From Colocasia esculenta (lineage: Eukaryota > Streptophyta > Magnoliopsida > Alismatales > Araceae), in NCBI GenBank assembly GCA_014218235.1, contig CM024763.1, positions 82,322,244 to 82,386,243 on the forward strand: a stretch of 64,000 nucleotides of DNA, read 5' to 3'. Of the stretch, positions 34,922 to 47,135 are shown piece after piece. Both the position numbers and the translations under genes were made by a program. Position 1 is the stretch's first letter, and each line of letters opens with the position of its first letter. Below the pieces are notes generated by a model. That model had not been told where the DNA came from, did no database searches, and saw only the letters and a list, made by a program, of their open reading frames with translations.

Positions 34922-37900
34922 TGTGACGACCCTCATTATACCGGTACGGTTATACCAACCCACGTCGGTATAGCGAGCGCTGCCACAGTGGGACATTTAC
35001 CCAAACGATACGTACAGCTGAGATACACGCGAATATACAACAGAGTAGCGGAAGTAAAAGACAACAGTCTCCATTCATTCATCATCCACATTAAACATAC
35101 ATGCAATTCACAATTAACATAAAAGGAACTAAAGTTCACATAAATTAAATTGCTGAAATGGAAATACAAACTGTCCACATTCATACATCCTTTTCATAAT
35201 ACTCTGATACAATGTTCAATTACATACTTATGAAATACACAATCTCAAAGAAACTCCCAAAGCTAGTCTCCGCGCTCGGAGTCCGTCTCCACCGTCTCCT
35301 CCAACGGTGCCGTGTCACCAACTATACCTGTACGCCGAAGCAAGGAGTGAGTCCAAGGACTCAGCAAGCAACACTACTCACGATATACACGTACAAGTCC
35401 TAGTGGTTTCTACATGCACATTTACAATTTGCAACACATAGCATGCTAGTCAATTCAAGTTTCAACCTAGCATGTAAGTTCTACAATTTTATACATGAAT
35501 CATGTTTTCAGATTTGTAAAATAAAATTCACCCATCACATGCTCTCTATTCAATTTACTCATGAAACTTTAATCTTTAAAGAATCAAAACATGAGAGCTA
35601 TCAACATGAACATTATGCACACATGAAAGGGGAACACCACTAGCATGGAATTCACATGTCCTTAAGTACATACATAACCTTTTAACATGCTTTGGGTTGC
35701 TGATTTCATATGGTTTAACGGTTGTAAATCTATACATGAAAGCTACAATATTGCATAAAACATATCATGTGTTCAAACAATCATGCTATCTTTTGCCCGT
35801 TTTCACCAATTATCCCTAACATGGATTCTAAACATCTTTGCACATAATAACATGATGATAATAACATAAATTCACTGATTTCACATGATTTCAGATTTCT
35901 CTCACATGGTTTTCAATAACTCATTTTCACATCTTTAGTTTCACATTTTCTTTACACGCATTTCCTCTTTCACATGGTTCACTTTACACCTACACATTCA
36001 CATTATCACTTACACATTTACACATGGACACATACACATTACACATTTCACATTACACATTTTTAGGTGCCGTGACACATAGTCCAAACCACCAAAGAAG
36101 GACATATACACATCGCATTACACATAGACGCCATCTAGGCATTCCAATGGCGACTCTTGGACTGCGCAGACCGGGAGAACAAGTCTCCACCCTAACCAGT
36201 GGTACTTGTCCACCTCCAGGATTTCCCCCTAATGCCCTTAGGGTCACTTACACATTGAACTTTCCCAGGGGGACTTTTCCCTGATACAGCTCCACTGCCC
36301 TCTACGGAAGCAGTGTCACATTGGCACAGTTACACATTACACATTTACCGTTTTACACATGGTTTTACACATAACACTTCATCTCATTCACTTTCTCACT
36401 CACATGTACATCTCTGTTTTTCCTAACATGGAACTATAGATTTCAGGAGTTTAACACACAGTAAACACACTCATCATGTTGGGTTTAGGCAACATCTAAT
36501 CACATTACGATAATATGCATAAATTATCACATTTCACATGAAAAATACATAACTTTTATTTACTGATCCAAATGACCTGAAATTTTAACCACATGCTGTT
36601 TTCGGGTTCATGGTCATACACTCAAATTTTCAGATTTTTATGAGCTAAATATAATTTACAGAAAATCAAACACTTATTTTGCATGACATTCACAATTTAA
36701 GTTACATGGAATTTAACATATCATGAAATGTTGCCACTTACTGTTGAACAGGGGTTTTTGTCACATACATGACTGAGAATACATAGTCTACCCTAATTCA
36801 TACATCTATAGATCGATCACCACAAACCATTCTTGCATGCTTTATTTTATTCTACCGAATCGGATTTATTAGCAAGTTACACAAGCATGGATAATTTACC
36901 AAATTTGCAACCACATATACTGACCCACTAACCTTCATGATTAGACCAAAACCAAGGCATTCATACTAATTCTAATCATGAAACATAAATTTGCAAGAAT
37001 CTCAATAAGTCATGCTCACAAGTTCAAGGGATACAATATTCCACATCCACCATCACACCCCACATTCATTCACACACCACAATTAAAAATATACATAGAG
37101 TATAAGGTTACCATATATCATCATCACGGAAACCATATCGAAATTAATGTAGAAGAAGGGCAGAACAGTTCACTATTTGTCCTGAGGAACTTGGCGGCGG
37201 TCTCTGGCCGCTGACTCAGAGTCAGCGACAGGGCCGATGGACGCCAAGCATGATCTGGGCGTCCAGGGACCTTGCCGTCAAGCCAGGTCTGTGCAGAAAC
37301 ACAGACCCGAGCTCTCAAACTTGGGTGAATGGGAGGGTCTAGGACTCGAGGAAAAATCCATAAAAATAGCAAAACCGACCTAGACTCACACGGAGACATC
37401 ATGGATAGGTCACTTGCCTTTCAAAAATTTCTCCAAGGGATCTAGGGCTCGGTGAAGACCTCCTTGGGCAGTCCCAAGAAAGTTGCAGAAAAGCCTCCAA
37501 GTGATCTCTTCCTCCGGGCTCCTGGATGATCTCCACGCCAAGGGGATGTCGGGGAAGCCTCCTCCTTTGATCCAGCTACCTTCTTGAAGCAGTAGATCTC
37601 CGGATCAAGCTCCAGGGGGTCGGATTTGAGGGTGCTAAGAGGGGGGTTTTCTCACAGTTTTCCTCCTAGGGTTTTCCTCTCTCTTTTCTCCTCTTGCAAG
37701 GGTGAAGGGAAGAGTGGGGAGAGCCATTTCGGGTTAAGACCTAAAGAGAGTCTCTCTCCCACTCACCAGGCTGATTTGACAGCCTTCAGAGCCGTTGGGG
37801 ACAACCCCCAATGGCTGGCTTGCCTTGTTTCAGAAGCTTGAAGCTCTGCTGCGCATGCAGGCCAGAGAGATTGGCGTCCATATCGCTGAACGCCCGGATT

Positions 37901-38204
37901 AGTATCGGCGTCCAGGTCTGGACGCTGACACCACCTCAGCGGCCAGGGGTTGACGCTAAGGGGCCTTCGGCCAGAACCCTAAGTTATGCAGAAAACCATG
38001 CATGCCATGCATATATACATGTAATATGTATACGGTATTATATCCATACTATCACCATGCAATACATGCATTATCTATATTTAATATAAACACATGCACA
38101 CGTAATTATACTAATTAATGCGTACGTAAATATGTACATACATACACAAGTACAAACATACACACATAAATACAATAATGCGACGGAAATTCGAGGGCCT
38201 TACA
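34922..38204 (-). mobile_element. Solo LTR (3.3 kb) with target duplication GATCC
   Basis: Plus-strand termini TGTGACGACC...CCTTACA are flanked by perfect 5-bp duplications GATCC at 34,917-34,921 and 38,205-38,209. It has the chromovirus LTR layout with the GGAGTGAGTCCAAGGACTCAGC block (~35,345) and CAGCG/GGCGTCCA phrases in U3 (37,195-37,270, 37,860-37,960). A long CACATTT/TTACACAT-rich stretch occupies 35.9-36.4 kb. No internal domain, so it arose by LTR-LTR recombination. The short ORFs are not genes. Confidence 0.88.
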
Positions 38205-38691
38205 GATCCACCTTGAAATGAACAATAGGACACCTGTATGTGGTTATTGTATCTATCATTTAACATGCAAGTACTCCAGCGCAGATGCAACGCCAATAAT
38301 CATTATACCCTATAGTTAACAGTATATTTATGACTCTACGTCATTGGGGCTAGACTGGAGCCCTTGGACACTCGCCGTGCCCAATCAGCATCTCACTTAA
38401 TTTCAAATGTAGATACCCACAGTCATTCATGGCCAATAAGAAGAGTTTCAAGATGTAAGCAATTGCAATATCACGTTTATGATGATGATGATGTCAAGAA
38501 TAACAAGTCATGTGAATGTAATGTCATGATAGCAATAGTCAAGAGATAATTTCGGTAGCATAACGGCACGATTTATACTTTAGTTCACTCTTTACATTAA
38601 TGGCTTAAGTCACGATTATAAATCCTCACTCACGAGAACAATATAAGAGAGAAAGTGCATTCTATCTCCAGGGAACTTCAATGGTACAACC
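38205..38691 (-). mobile_element. Chromovirus-type LTR, part 2
   Basis: Continues the 34,167 LTR: the ACGCCAATAATCATTATACC and CTAGACTGGAGCCCTTGGACACTC blocks (38,290-38,375) match 14,770-14,865. It ends at CTTCAATGGTACAACC, where the gag-only Copia element is inserted with duplication CAACC. Confidence 0.8.
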
Positions 38692-40082
38692 TGTTGGGTT
38701 CTCATATTGGAGAATGTTGGGTTACAACAAGTGCTTAAATGTTTTTGATGATGAGCAATACTAATTGATGTTATGTGAAATGTTCACAAATGGTATGTTT
38801 GTTTTTGATGATGAACATTTCATGAACAAGACAAAATTGATGTGTTATGAATGTGTGAAACATGATGAGAATGACAATGGATGCAAATGAAACACATGCT
38901 TTATATGTTCATTATATCTCACTAATTATGTCTTTTAATGTAGATGTGAATGTACACAAGACAAAACCCAAAATCCAAGTGCAAAAGAACAAGACAAGTT
39001 GTTGAAATAGTGCACCTGTCAACAGATGAATAGTACATCTGTCAACAGATGAATAGTGCATCTGTCAACAGATGATTTTCGCCTGTCGATAGATCCACTC
39101 AGAAATCTATTTCCAGAAAGCCCAGTCTTCTGGTTTTTGCAAACCTGTCAGCATCTGTCGACAGCAGCAAGTCGGCTGTCGACAGACGGAGTTTTCTGAA
39201 GATCTAATAGCCGGGATATGATCTATATTTTGGTGTTTCCTTTTAGCACGACTCTCTATGCTTGGACACCACTATATATGGTTCATATGAGGCTATTTTC
39301 GCAGCAAGAAGCCACCATACCAAAACCCTAAGCAAAGGTCAAGAAGAAGGCTTTCTTCCTGCTGCCCTGCTTCATCTCTCTGCCCAGAACAAAGAAGAAC
39401 AACCTTCCAAGCGGAGTTGAAGCCGGTTCATCCGTGGTTCAAGCTTCTCCATCAGCTGATACTTGTCAAGATGAAGCTTGGAGTCTTCTGGACGACCAAC
39501 GAGAAGAGATCTACATCGGGATTTGATTGTTCATCTCAAAACTCTTCTCTTTTCACTACTTTCATATATCTGTGTGTGTGCACTGATTTGAGATCAGTAC
39601 GTGGATGTTGTGGAAGTGTGGATTGTTGTTCTGATTGCGTGTTTGCATCAGACAACGTGTGTGTGGTGTGTTGGTCACATCAAGGCTAGAGGATCTGATC
39701 TTTTGTTGGATTTGATCTAGCGTATGTGTGTGGTTGAGCCGTTGTGCTCGTGTGTGTGTGTTGTACTCAGTTCTTGAGTAGTGTGTCCTCACTGTGTGGG
39801 GGGTGGACGTAGGAGTCACGTGGTGTGATCTCCGAACCACCTAAAAATCCCTTGTGCACTGTGGTTTGACTTGTGGTTTGCATTTTGTTGCGCTAGATGC
39901 ATGCCTAGGGATTTCGTCTACACACTAACTGTTAATTTATTCACACACATTACATCAGATCAAAGGGGTTTTGATTGAATAGATCTTTTAACCGAAGTAG
40001 TTTTTAAAATGCTTAAGTTTCCGCTGCAAATCTATTCAACCCCCCTTCTAGCTTTGCCATCACCTAGTATCTGATCATAACA
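38692..40082 (+). repeat. 5' LTR of gag-only Copia
   Basis: 1,391 bp. U3 holds three direct copies of an ATCTGTCAACAGATGAATAG-type unit plus CTGTCGACAG palindromes (39,016-39,188). The TATA box is ACTATATATGG (39,271-39,281). The conserved U5 motif GTGGACGTAGG...CCGAACCACCTAAAAATCC is at 39,801-39,850. It directly precedes the primer-binding site. Confidence 0.93.
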
Positions 40083-40084
40083 AT

Positions 40085-40096
40085 TGGTATCAGAGC
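40085..40096 (+). other. Primer-binding site (tRNA-Met)
   Basis: TGGTATCAGAGC two bases after the 5' LTR end, the same site as in the minus-strand Copia at 11,869. Confidence 0.95.
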
Positions 40097-40302
40097 AGGT
40101 TTTTCTGTTCATCGATTGTGATTTGGCATATCTGTTTATGTGTGGTAATTGCTCTGATTGGGTTTATATTTGATTCTGATTCTCATTTGATTATCTGATA
40201 TGTGGTTGGTTTATTTATCTAACACATACTCAGAAATATGTCTAAGTTCTCGAGTATCATAAATAGACCAATGATTATTGAGTTTGATAATCATGTGATA
40301 AA

Positions 40303-41750
40303 ATGCAGGTCTCCTCTATGAAAACATGCAAGTCTAGAAAGAGAAGAGAAGAAAAATGCTACATGGCTCATGGAAGCTCAAGAGGCTCTTCTCGTTCAGA
40401 CGACTCTAGAGGATCACATATGTCAAAGGTGTCAAGAAATTCTCAAGAATCAGGTAAATCAAATTCAGATCCATTTGATGCATCAATATCTAATTCTGAT
40501 TCAGAGAATGATATATCTTATGATGAATTGATAGAATGCTATGAGCACATGTGCAAACAATTTAAAACTGTTAAACATCAAAACAAGAAGCTAAAAGAAA
40601 AATTGGATAAGAATGAAATGAGAATTGATAATGCTCAAGCATTCTATGAAGAAAATGAAAAATTGAAAATGGAAAATGAAAAATTGGAAAATGAAGTCAA
40701 AAACTATGGAATCATGTTTTCTAAGCTAAAAGAAGATCATGATCAGGGGAATCTGAAAATTCTGATTTGAAAATTGAAAATGAAAAATTGATTGATCATA
40801 ATGAGAATCTCAAATTTGATAATGATCAACTGAACAAATCTCCAACATGGCTCATGACCACCAAATAAAAGAAAAATGCAATCAATGGTGAGGAAAACAG
40901 ACATCTGAAAAAGAAGATTGAAAGCTTCTATCATGACAGACCATTAATGATGATGGAATAATTTTAAGAAGAAATTGCTGACTTGGAAAATCAAATTGTT
41001 CAAAGTGAAATTGAAAAGAACAAAATGAGAAATGGTCTGAATGTCATGACAAATCAACTTCAAACTTCTGAAAAAGAAATTGTTGCATTGAAAGTTGAAA
41101 AAGAGAAATTGACAAATGAACTTGAAGTGGCTATTAAACAAAGTCAAACTCTACTAAAGTTCATTTTCAGTAAAATGTTCAACAACAAAGTAATAAATTG
41201 AATAAAAAGGCTGCAAAAAGGAAGAATCCTGTTTCAATTGAAAATCAGAAAAAGAAAACAAGAGTCTACAGGGTCTCTACACCTCCTCCAGAGGCCCACA
41301 ATGTTTCAAGGAAATCTCCAACTCCACATCATGCCAAGAGATACCAAAGGGTACCATCTCTTCTTTTCAACCCAGGATAGTCAAAGGTACTCTAAAGGAC
41401 CTCAGAGATTCCAGCAAACGCATTCATACTATGGTAAGATTAAGGAAATGCTCAACCCATTTGTTTTAATGCAATAGGCCCGGTCATCTTGCTAAATTCT
41501 TGGAATAAAAAAATCAGCACTGTCATAATCATGCCAAACCAGTCCAACGCTTCACATGTCATAAAATTGGTCATATTTCTAAGAACTGTTGGCATAAAAA
41601 CCATGATTTTGTGCATGCTTCAGAGCTCCATAATAATCCATGTGTTCATACACACAAGGATAAACATCATGTTCATAAAGATAAAAAATTTCATATATCT
41701 ATGAATAGGAAAACTGCACAAAATAATAGAAATCCAAAAACCAAATCACT
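40303..41750 (+). pseudogene. Copia gag C-terminal region with coiled coil and zinc knuckle
   Basis: The first 155 codons are open: a Lys/Ser-rich start, a SDSENDISYDELIECYEHMC segment, then a Glu/Lys/Asn heptad coiled coil. After a frameshift the coiled coil continues (40,983-41,200) and a basic, Pro-rich segment follows. The knuckle region (41,470-41,600) is degenerate but aligns in DNA to the two knuckles at 48,560-48,700. The UBN2 N-terminal gag domain is absent. Coiled-coil plus CCHC architecture fits the capsid-linked end of Copia gag. Several frameshifts make it a pseudogene. Confidence 0.75.
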
Positions 41751-42207
41751 TTGGATTCTGAAATCTTCATTGTTAGATTCTAACATTAATGTCATTGCAA
41801 GGTCACTCACACTGAGTAACTGGGGGTATGGGCATCCCTCATGTCTACCTTCACATCAAAAGGTAAAAGTGATCCTAATTACCACTTTTCCCACATAAAC
41901 TTGACAAAAGAAATTGTTCAAATGCTAGAAATAGAGTGGAGCCTCCAAGACTTAAATCAAGGGCAATGGGTTGTCTATTGTCAATTGTTCATGTAGACAT
42001 TACCTTCATTTACCAACTGAACATCACCCACTAAGGTATATGATTTTCTTCAATGGTTTTATTCAAAAGGGTTATCTCATTTTCATGTGTTTTTGTACGA
42101 TGTATTCTAAATGCTATAACTTGAGATTCCCAGAGTATTATCTCTTAACCATTGTAGAATTTTTATGTGTCTTAATACTAGTGTTCATGACATTTTGTAG
42201 TGGGTAT
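41751..42207 (+). other. Internal non-coding spacer of gag-only Copia
   Basis: No recognisable pol motif in any frame; it ends at the target duplication GGTAT (42,203-42,207) of the nested insertion. Confidence 0.5.
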
Positions 42208-45200
42208 TGAAGCGCGCGCATTGTTGACTGTGCAATTTCGTTGTCCAAAGTTCCTCGCACAAGTCAATATGCGCACTTCCTCTAAACTGTCTCACAAATA
42301 TAAAATAGCAAAAAGGAACTAGCACAATGGTGAGAACAGGTCATATCCACAGAGAGGCAGAATAGAGCTCGAATTAACTACCTTGACTTGAAATCTCTAT
42401 CGACGATGCGTTAAAGTGAATGGTAAATGACACGATCAAATCCCTCACAAACTTCTCAGCTCAAACTTAATAAAAGAACAAGTGAATTGAGAACCAAAAG
42501 TTGGTATCACTGTACCCTCACAGCTCGAGGGATCAAACAAGCAAACAGAAAGCTTAACTAGAAATTAATGAATCAATGTACCCCTATAGCTCAGGGGATG
42601 AACAATCAACATTCTCAACTCTCCACAAACATCAATCATATGAGACAATGAAAAGGAACGCAACCAAAAATTAAAGTTGAGATCAACAAGAACTGTAGGA
42701 ATATCAGATTACTGTACCAGAGATGATGACAAGATCAATAAAGAAAACATTACAAAAACTATGGACAGCACATCATGCTCCAATCTGTCCAGGGGATAAA
42801 AACAGAACACTAATAGAATAGAAAGCTCAAATTAACAATTGCACTAGATCGAATTCTGGAACATAAAGAATGGAAGATTTATGCATCTATCTCTCAACAG
42901 CCCTCCCAGCTCTCACACAAGAAAAGACACAAATAAACCTACCTCCCTGTAGCCGAACTCCCCAAAATCTGAACTCCCAGCCGAACTCCGATTCCGAACA
43001 TTAGAAACAAACTTCAGATGAAATGTTCAAATCTCCTGGGTGCCAAACCACATCCCAATCATTCTCAGAAGTACAGAACAAAAATCCCCAAGATGAACAC
43101 AACAAGAACAATGAAAGAGAATTCCGAATTGATCTACCAGCACAGAAGAAATGAGCTAACGCAATAGAAATAGAAGAAACAAACTCTACTGAGTCGGATT
43201 CCTCACATACTGAACTAGCTAAACTTTGAACTGTGGAAGAACAGGAAAAACTAAAATTAAATCCTAAAAATCAAACTCGCCAAGCCTCTGAACTGAGCAA
43301 GGAAAATTATAGAGAAATTGAAAGAAAAATTCTAAGAACTTCTCCAAAATGCTGAACCAAAATCCCTCACAAACAGCAGAATAACCCGATCTGAACCAGA
43401 AAAAAAAATGGAACCCAGCCAACCCTTACAGCTCTGCGGAAGAAGAAAATACAGGGAAAAGAACCACTGCAGAGCCGAAACAGAGAGTCTGCCACCTGCT
43501 CTACACTAAGAAGAGGAATGCAGGAAAGAAGAAACTACAAATTCTAAGAAATTCCCATAGTAGAACCAGAAGAAAGGAAAAATGCAAAGCAATTCCAATC
43601 GCTCTCCCCGAACAGTAGAATCAGCAAAAACCCAGACACAATTCAAACAACTGGAAGAAGAAAAGAAGAGTAATAGGTACTCTCACACAGCGCAGACATG
43701 AGACGGAAGAAAAGAAGTATTGAATCTCTGAACAAGAAGAAATGAAATCAACAAAATGCTGAACCCTTCAAATGCTAAGAAAATTTTCTAGCAGCTTACA
43801 TCGAACTAAGAACAGCAGAAAAATTCAAAAAGAAATCACAGTTGTCCATAGAATCCCTCACAGCAGCAAAGAGAAAGGAAAGATACAGAAGAATTGAAAG
43901 AACAATTCCAAACTACTGAATTAGCAAATCCTAAACATCTCACCGAAGAACTCCCACACTGCTCTGCTCTCCGAAACGAAAATTACAGAAAAATGGGAAA
44001 CTGAAAATTCTAAAAAAATTTCTAACCAGCCTCCCGGGAGAAGAGGACCTCGGGTCCTTTTATAGATGCCCGGGCGCCTCTGCATCAGCTTCTTCCCGCC
44101 TCCATCACGGCCAGCTCCAGCTCAGTAGGGCGCCTTCACACTGGGATCTGGCCAGCACACGCGTCTCCATCAGCGCACAGATCAGATCTGGCCTCCATCG
44201 CCCAGCAGCCCCTGGCGCACTGCCCGCCCAGCTTGGCAGCACCCACACCAGCAGCAGGCCCAGCCGCTTCCTGCATCGCCATCTCACACCGCCGCCCAGA
44301 TGCACCCGACCCGGCCGATCTAGCCGCCAGCTCAGCACCCTATCACGGCCTCCATCTGCACAAGCCCTCCGCCAGCCCCATCTGCCCTGGCCTTCACAGA
44401 TCAACTTCGCTCGGCCTCCATCGCCAGCTGGAGATCCGACGGCCCAGCAGATCATCTGCGTATCCTGGCCACCGCCTGCACACGGGCTCCATCGCGCTGC
44501 ACACATGCGCCACCTCAGTTGCCCGCCTGCTTCAGCATCGTGCCAGGGCCCAGCCCAGGTCGCCAGGCGCCTCCAGCTTCCGGCCCATCTTCCTCAGCAC
44601 AACCGGCATGCCCAACATCCCCCAGCCAGCAGACCCAGAGCTGGCCCGCCATCAGCACCAGGTCCAGCCGCCCCCTTCCTCAGCACAACCGGTCCCTGCA
44701 CACCGCCCAGCACAACTGGCCCGCACCCTGCTACAGCCGCACCAGCCCGCCATCGCACTGCCCCAGCATCCTGGCCCAGCCGCAGCGCATGCGCCACCGC
44801 ACAGATCTGCTGCTGTGCAGATCATCCATCTCCATCCGCCATATGGAGACCCAGCCGCGCCAAAGCTCTTGCTCTGCACCGCCTCCCAGCCGCTTCCAGG
44901 GGCTTCCAATGGATAAGGCAAACAAATAATAGAAAAAAGTGGTTAGAATAAGATTGGCTTTTGTTAAAATAGTGGTGAGATGGGAATGGGGGTTATGGCA
45001 TGATGGTAGTGGTGGGGTAAAAATGTTGGTTTGTTAATGGGATTGGGTGAGATATTTATTAAGTAATTTTTATTTATTTATTTATTTAATTATTTACAAA
45101 CTCAATATTATTTATGACAAAATTTTATTTATATACAACATTTATAAATCTCTTTTATTTTTTTCAAGGTGTATTTGTAGACAGAAAATAAACATAATTA

Positions 45201-45391
45201 TTCCGAAGAAAATGACTTGTTTAATGAAAATCTCACATGTAAATTCTAACCCATTAACAAATAGTATGTTTCAAAAACTTATTTACGGATGAAATGAAAA
45301 TTAACATCAAACTGTACATTATTTACAGACAACAGACGTCTAAAATCAACTATATGTATGAAGTTTAACACAAAAAATTGTGTCGTTATCA
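42208..45391 (-). mobile_element. Nested LTR-like insertion (probable solo LTR, 3.2 kb), duplication GGTAT
   Basis: Termini TGAAGCGCGCG...GTTATCA (minus strand: TGATAACGACAC...CGCTTCA), flanked by perfect 5-bp duplications GGTAT at 42,203-42,207 and 45,392-45,396. TG...CA ends and a 5-bp duplication indicate an LTR retrotransposon product, and no internal domain or second LTR is seen. On the minus strand a TATA box (CTATAAAAGGACC) lies at ~44,052-44,064, so 44,070-45,391 would be U3 and 42,208-44,020 R-U5. The GC-rich Pro/Ala/Ser/His open frames at 44,105-44,950 occur on both strands and are composition artefacts. Confidence 0.75.
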
Positions 45392-45583
45392 GGTATCAAC
45401 CTATTCTCAACCTTGCAATCTCATTTGAACACTCATTCCCCACTCATATCTTTCACAATTCAGTTGAGAGTTCAAGTAGCTCTTTACTTCATTCTTTTAC
45501 TTGTGTGCACTCATTATCTTTTTGAATGTTGTCAAAAGGGGGAGAAACATCAATTGTGCATAATTGAAAATTTTGTCATCATC

Positions 45584-45597
45584 AAAAAGGGGGAGAA
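45584..45597 (+). other. Polypurine tract of gag-only Copia
   Basis: AAAAAGGGGGAGAA immediately before the 3' LTR's TGTTGGG. A second similar tract (AAAAGGGGGAGAAA) lies ~50 bp upstream (45,533-45,546), as often seen in this Copia group. Confidence 0.9.
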
Positions 45598-46957
45598 TGT
45601 TGGGTTCTGATATTGGAGAATGTTGGGTTACAACAAGTGCTTAAATGTTTTTGATGATGAGCAATACTAATTGATGTTATGTGAAATGTTCACAAATGGT
45701 ATGTTGTTTTTTGATGATGAACATTTCATGAACAAGACAAAATTGTATGTGTTATGAGTGTGTGAAACATGATGAGAATGACAATTGGATGCAAATGAAA
45801 CACATGCTTATATGTTCATTATATCTCACTAATTATGTCTTTTAATGTAGGTGTGAATGTACACAAGACAAAGCCCAAAATCCAAGTGCAAAAGAACAAG
45901 ACAAGTTGCTGAAATAGTGCATCTGTCAACAGATGAATAGTTGCATCTGTCGACAGATGATTTTCGCCTGTCGACAGATCCACTCAGAAATCTATTTCCA
46001 GAAAGCCCAGTCTTCTGGTTTTTGCAAACCTGTCAGCATCTGTCGACAACAGCAAGTCGCTGTCGACAGACGGAGTTTTCTGAAGATCTAATGGCCGGAT
46101 ATGATCTATATTTTGGTTTCCTTTTAGCACGACTCTCTATGCTTGGACCACTATATATGGTTCATATGAGGCTATTTTCGCAGCAAGAAGCCACCATACC
46201 AAAACCTAAGCAAAGGTCAAGAAGAAGGCTTTCTTCCTGCTGCCCTGCTTCATCTCTCTTCCCAGAACAAATAAGAACAACCTTCCAAGCGGAGTTGAAG
46301 CCGGTTCGTTCGTGGTTCAAGCTTCTCCATCAACTGATACTTGTCAAGACGAAGCTTTGAGTCTTCTGGACGACCAACGAGAAGAGATCTATATCGAGAT
46401 TGATTCTTCATCTCAAAACTCTTCTCTTTTCACTACTTTCATATATCTGTGTGTGTGCACTGATTTGAGATCAGTACGTGGATGTTGTGGAAGTGTGGAT
46501 TGTTGTTCTGATTGTGTGTTTGCATCAGACAACGTGTGTGTGGTGTGTGGTCAGATCAAGGCTAGAGGATCTGATCTTTTGTTGGACTTGATCTAGCGTA
46601 TGTGTGTGTGGTTGAGCCGTTGTGCTCGTGTGTGTGTGTTGTACTCAGTTCTTGAGTAGTGTGTCCTCACTGTGGGGGGGGTGGACGTAGGAGTCACGTG
46701 GTGTGATCTCCGAACCACCTAAAAATCCCTTGTGCACTGTGGTTTGACTGTGGTTTACATTTTGTTGCGCTAGATGCATGCCTAGGGATTTCGTCTACAC
46801 ACTAACTGTTAATTTATTCACACAATTACATCAAATCAGGGGGTTTTGATTGAGTAGATCTTTTAACCGAAGTAGTTTTTAAATTGCTTAAGTTTCCGCT
46901 GCAAATCTATTCAACCCCCCTTCTAGCTTTGCCATCACCGAGTATCCGATCATAACA
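45598..46957 (+). repeat. 3' LTR of gag-only Copia
   Basis: 1,360 bp, nearly identical to the 5' LTR but with two rather than three CTGTC(A/G)ACAGATGA units (45,921-45,970). TATA at 46,150-46,160; the U5 motif is conserved. Confidence 0.93.
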
Positions 46958-46962
46958 CAACC

Positions 46963-47135
46963 AACTTGGTGTCCATGAGGGAATCTACAGAGTACGGAGA
47001 TTTATGGAGGTCTTAAGAGAAATATCACTATACTGCTGATACAGAATGACTGGCCGTGAGTTTCCAATCCCCCAAGAAAAAGGCTGTCTATAAGTGTAAG
47101 AGTGTAGTGTAGACATGTCTCAATCTACAATCCAT
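46963..47135 (-). mobile_element. Chromovirus-type LTR, part 3
   Basis: Resumes the host LTR after the Copia insertion (AACTTGGTGTCCATGAGGGAATCTACAGAG in part), matching 26,912-26,945 and 15,157-15,185. It is cut at about 47,135 by a second Copia gag fragment. Confidence 0.7.

Larger units (their letters stand above)
38692..46957 (+). mobile_element. Gag-only Copia element with both LTRs
   Basis: LTRs 38,692-40,082 and 45,598-46,957 both start TGTTGGGTT and end ATCATAACA; perfect 5-bp duplications CAACC lie at 38,687-38,691 and 46,958-46,962. The internal part has a primer-binding site, a gag-like coding remnant and a polypurine tract, but no protease, integrase, RT or RNase H. A separate 3.2-kb LTR-like insertion (42,208-45,391) sits inside. 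Without it the internal region is only ~2.3 kb, so this is a non-autonomous derivative that needed enzymes from a relative. The LTRs differ by small indels and few substitutions, so insertion was recent. Confidence 0.92.

Noticed and set aside
44105..44951. Overlapping 130-230 codon open frames on both strands
   Set aside because: GC-rich U3 of the nested LTR-like element; Pro/Ala/His/Ser-rich in every frame, no homology recognised.
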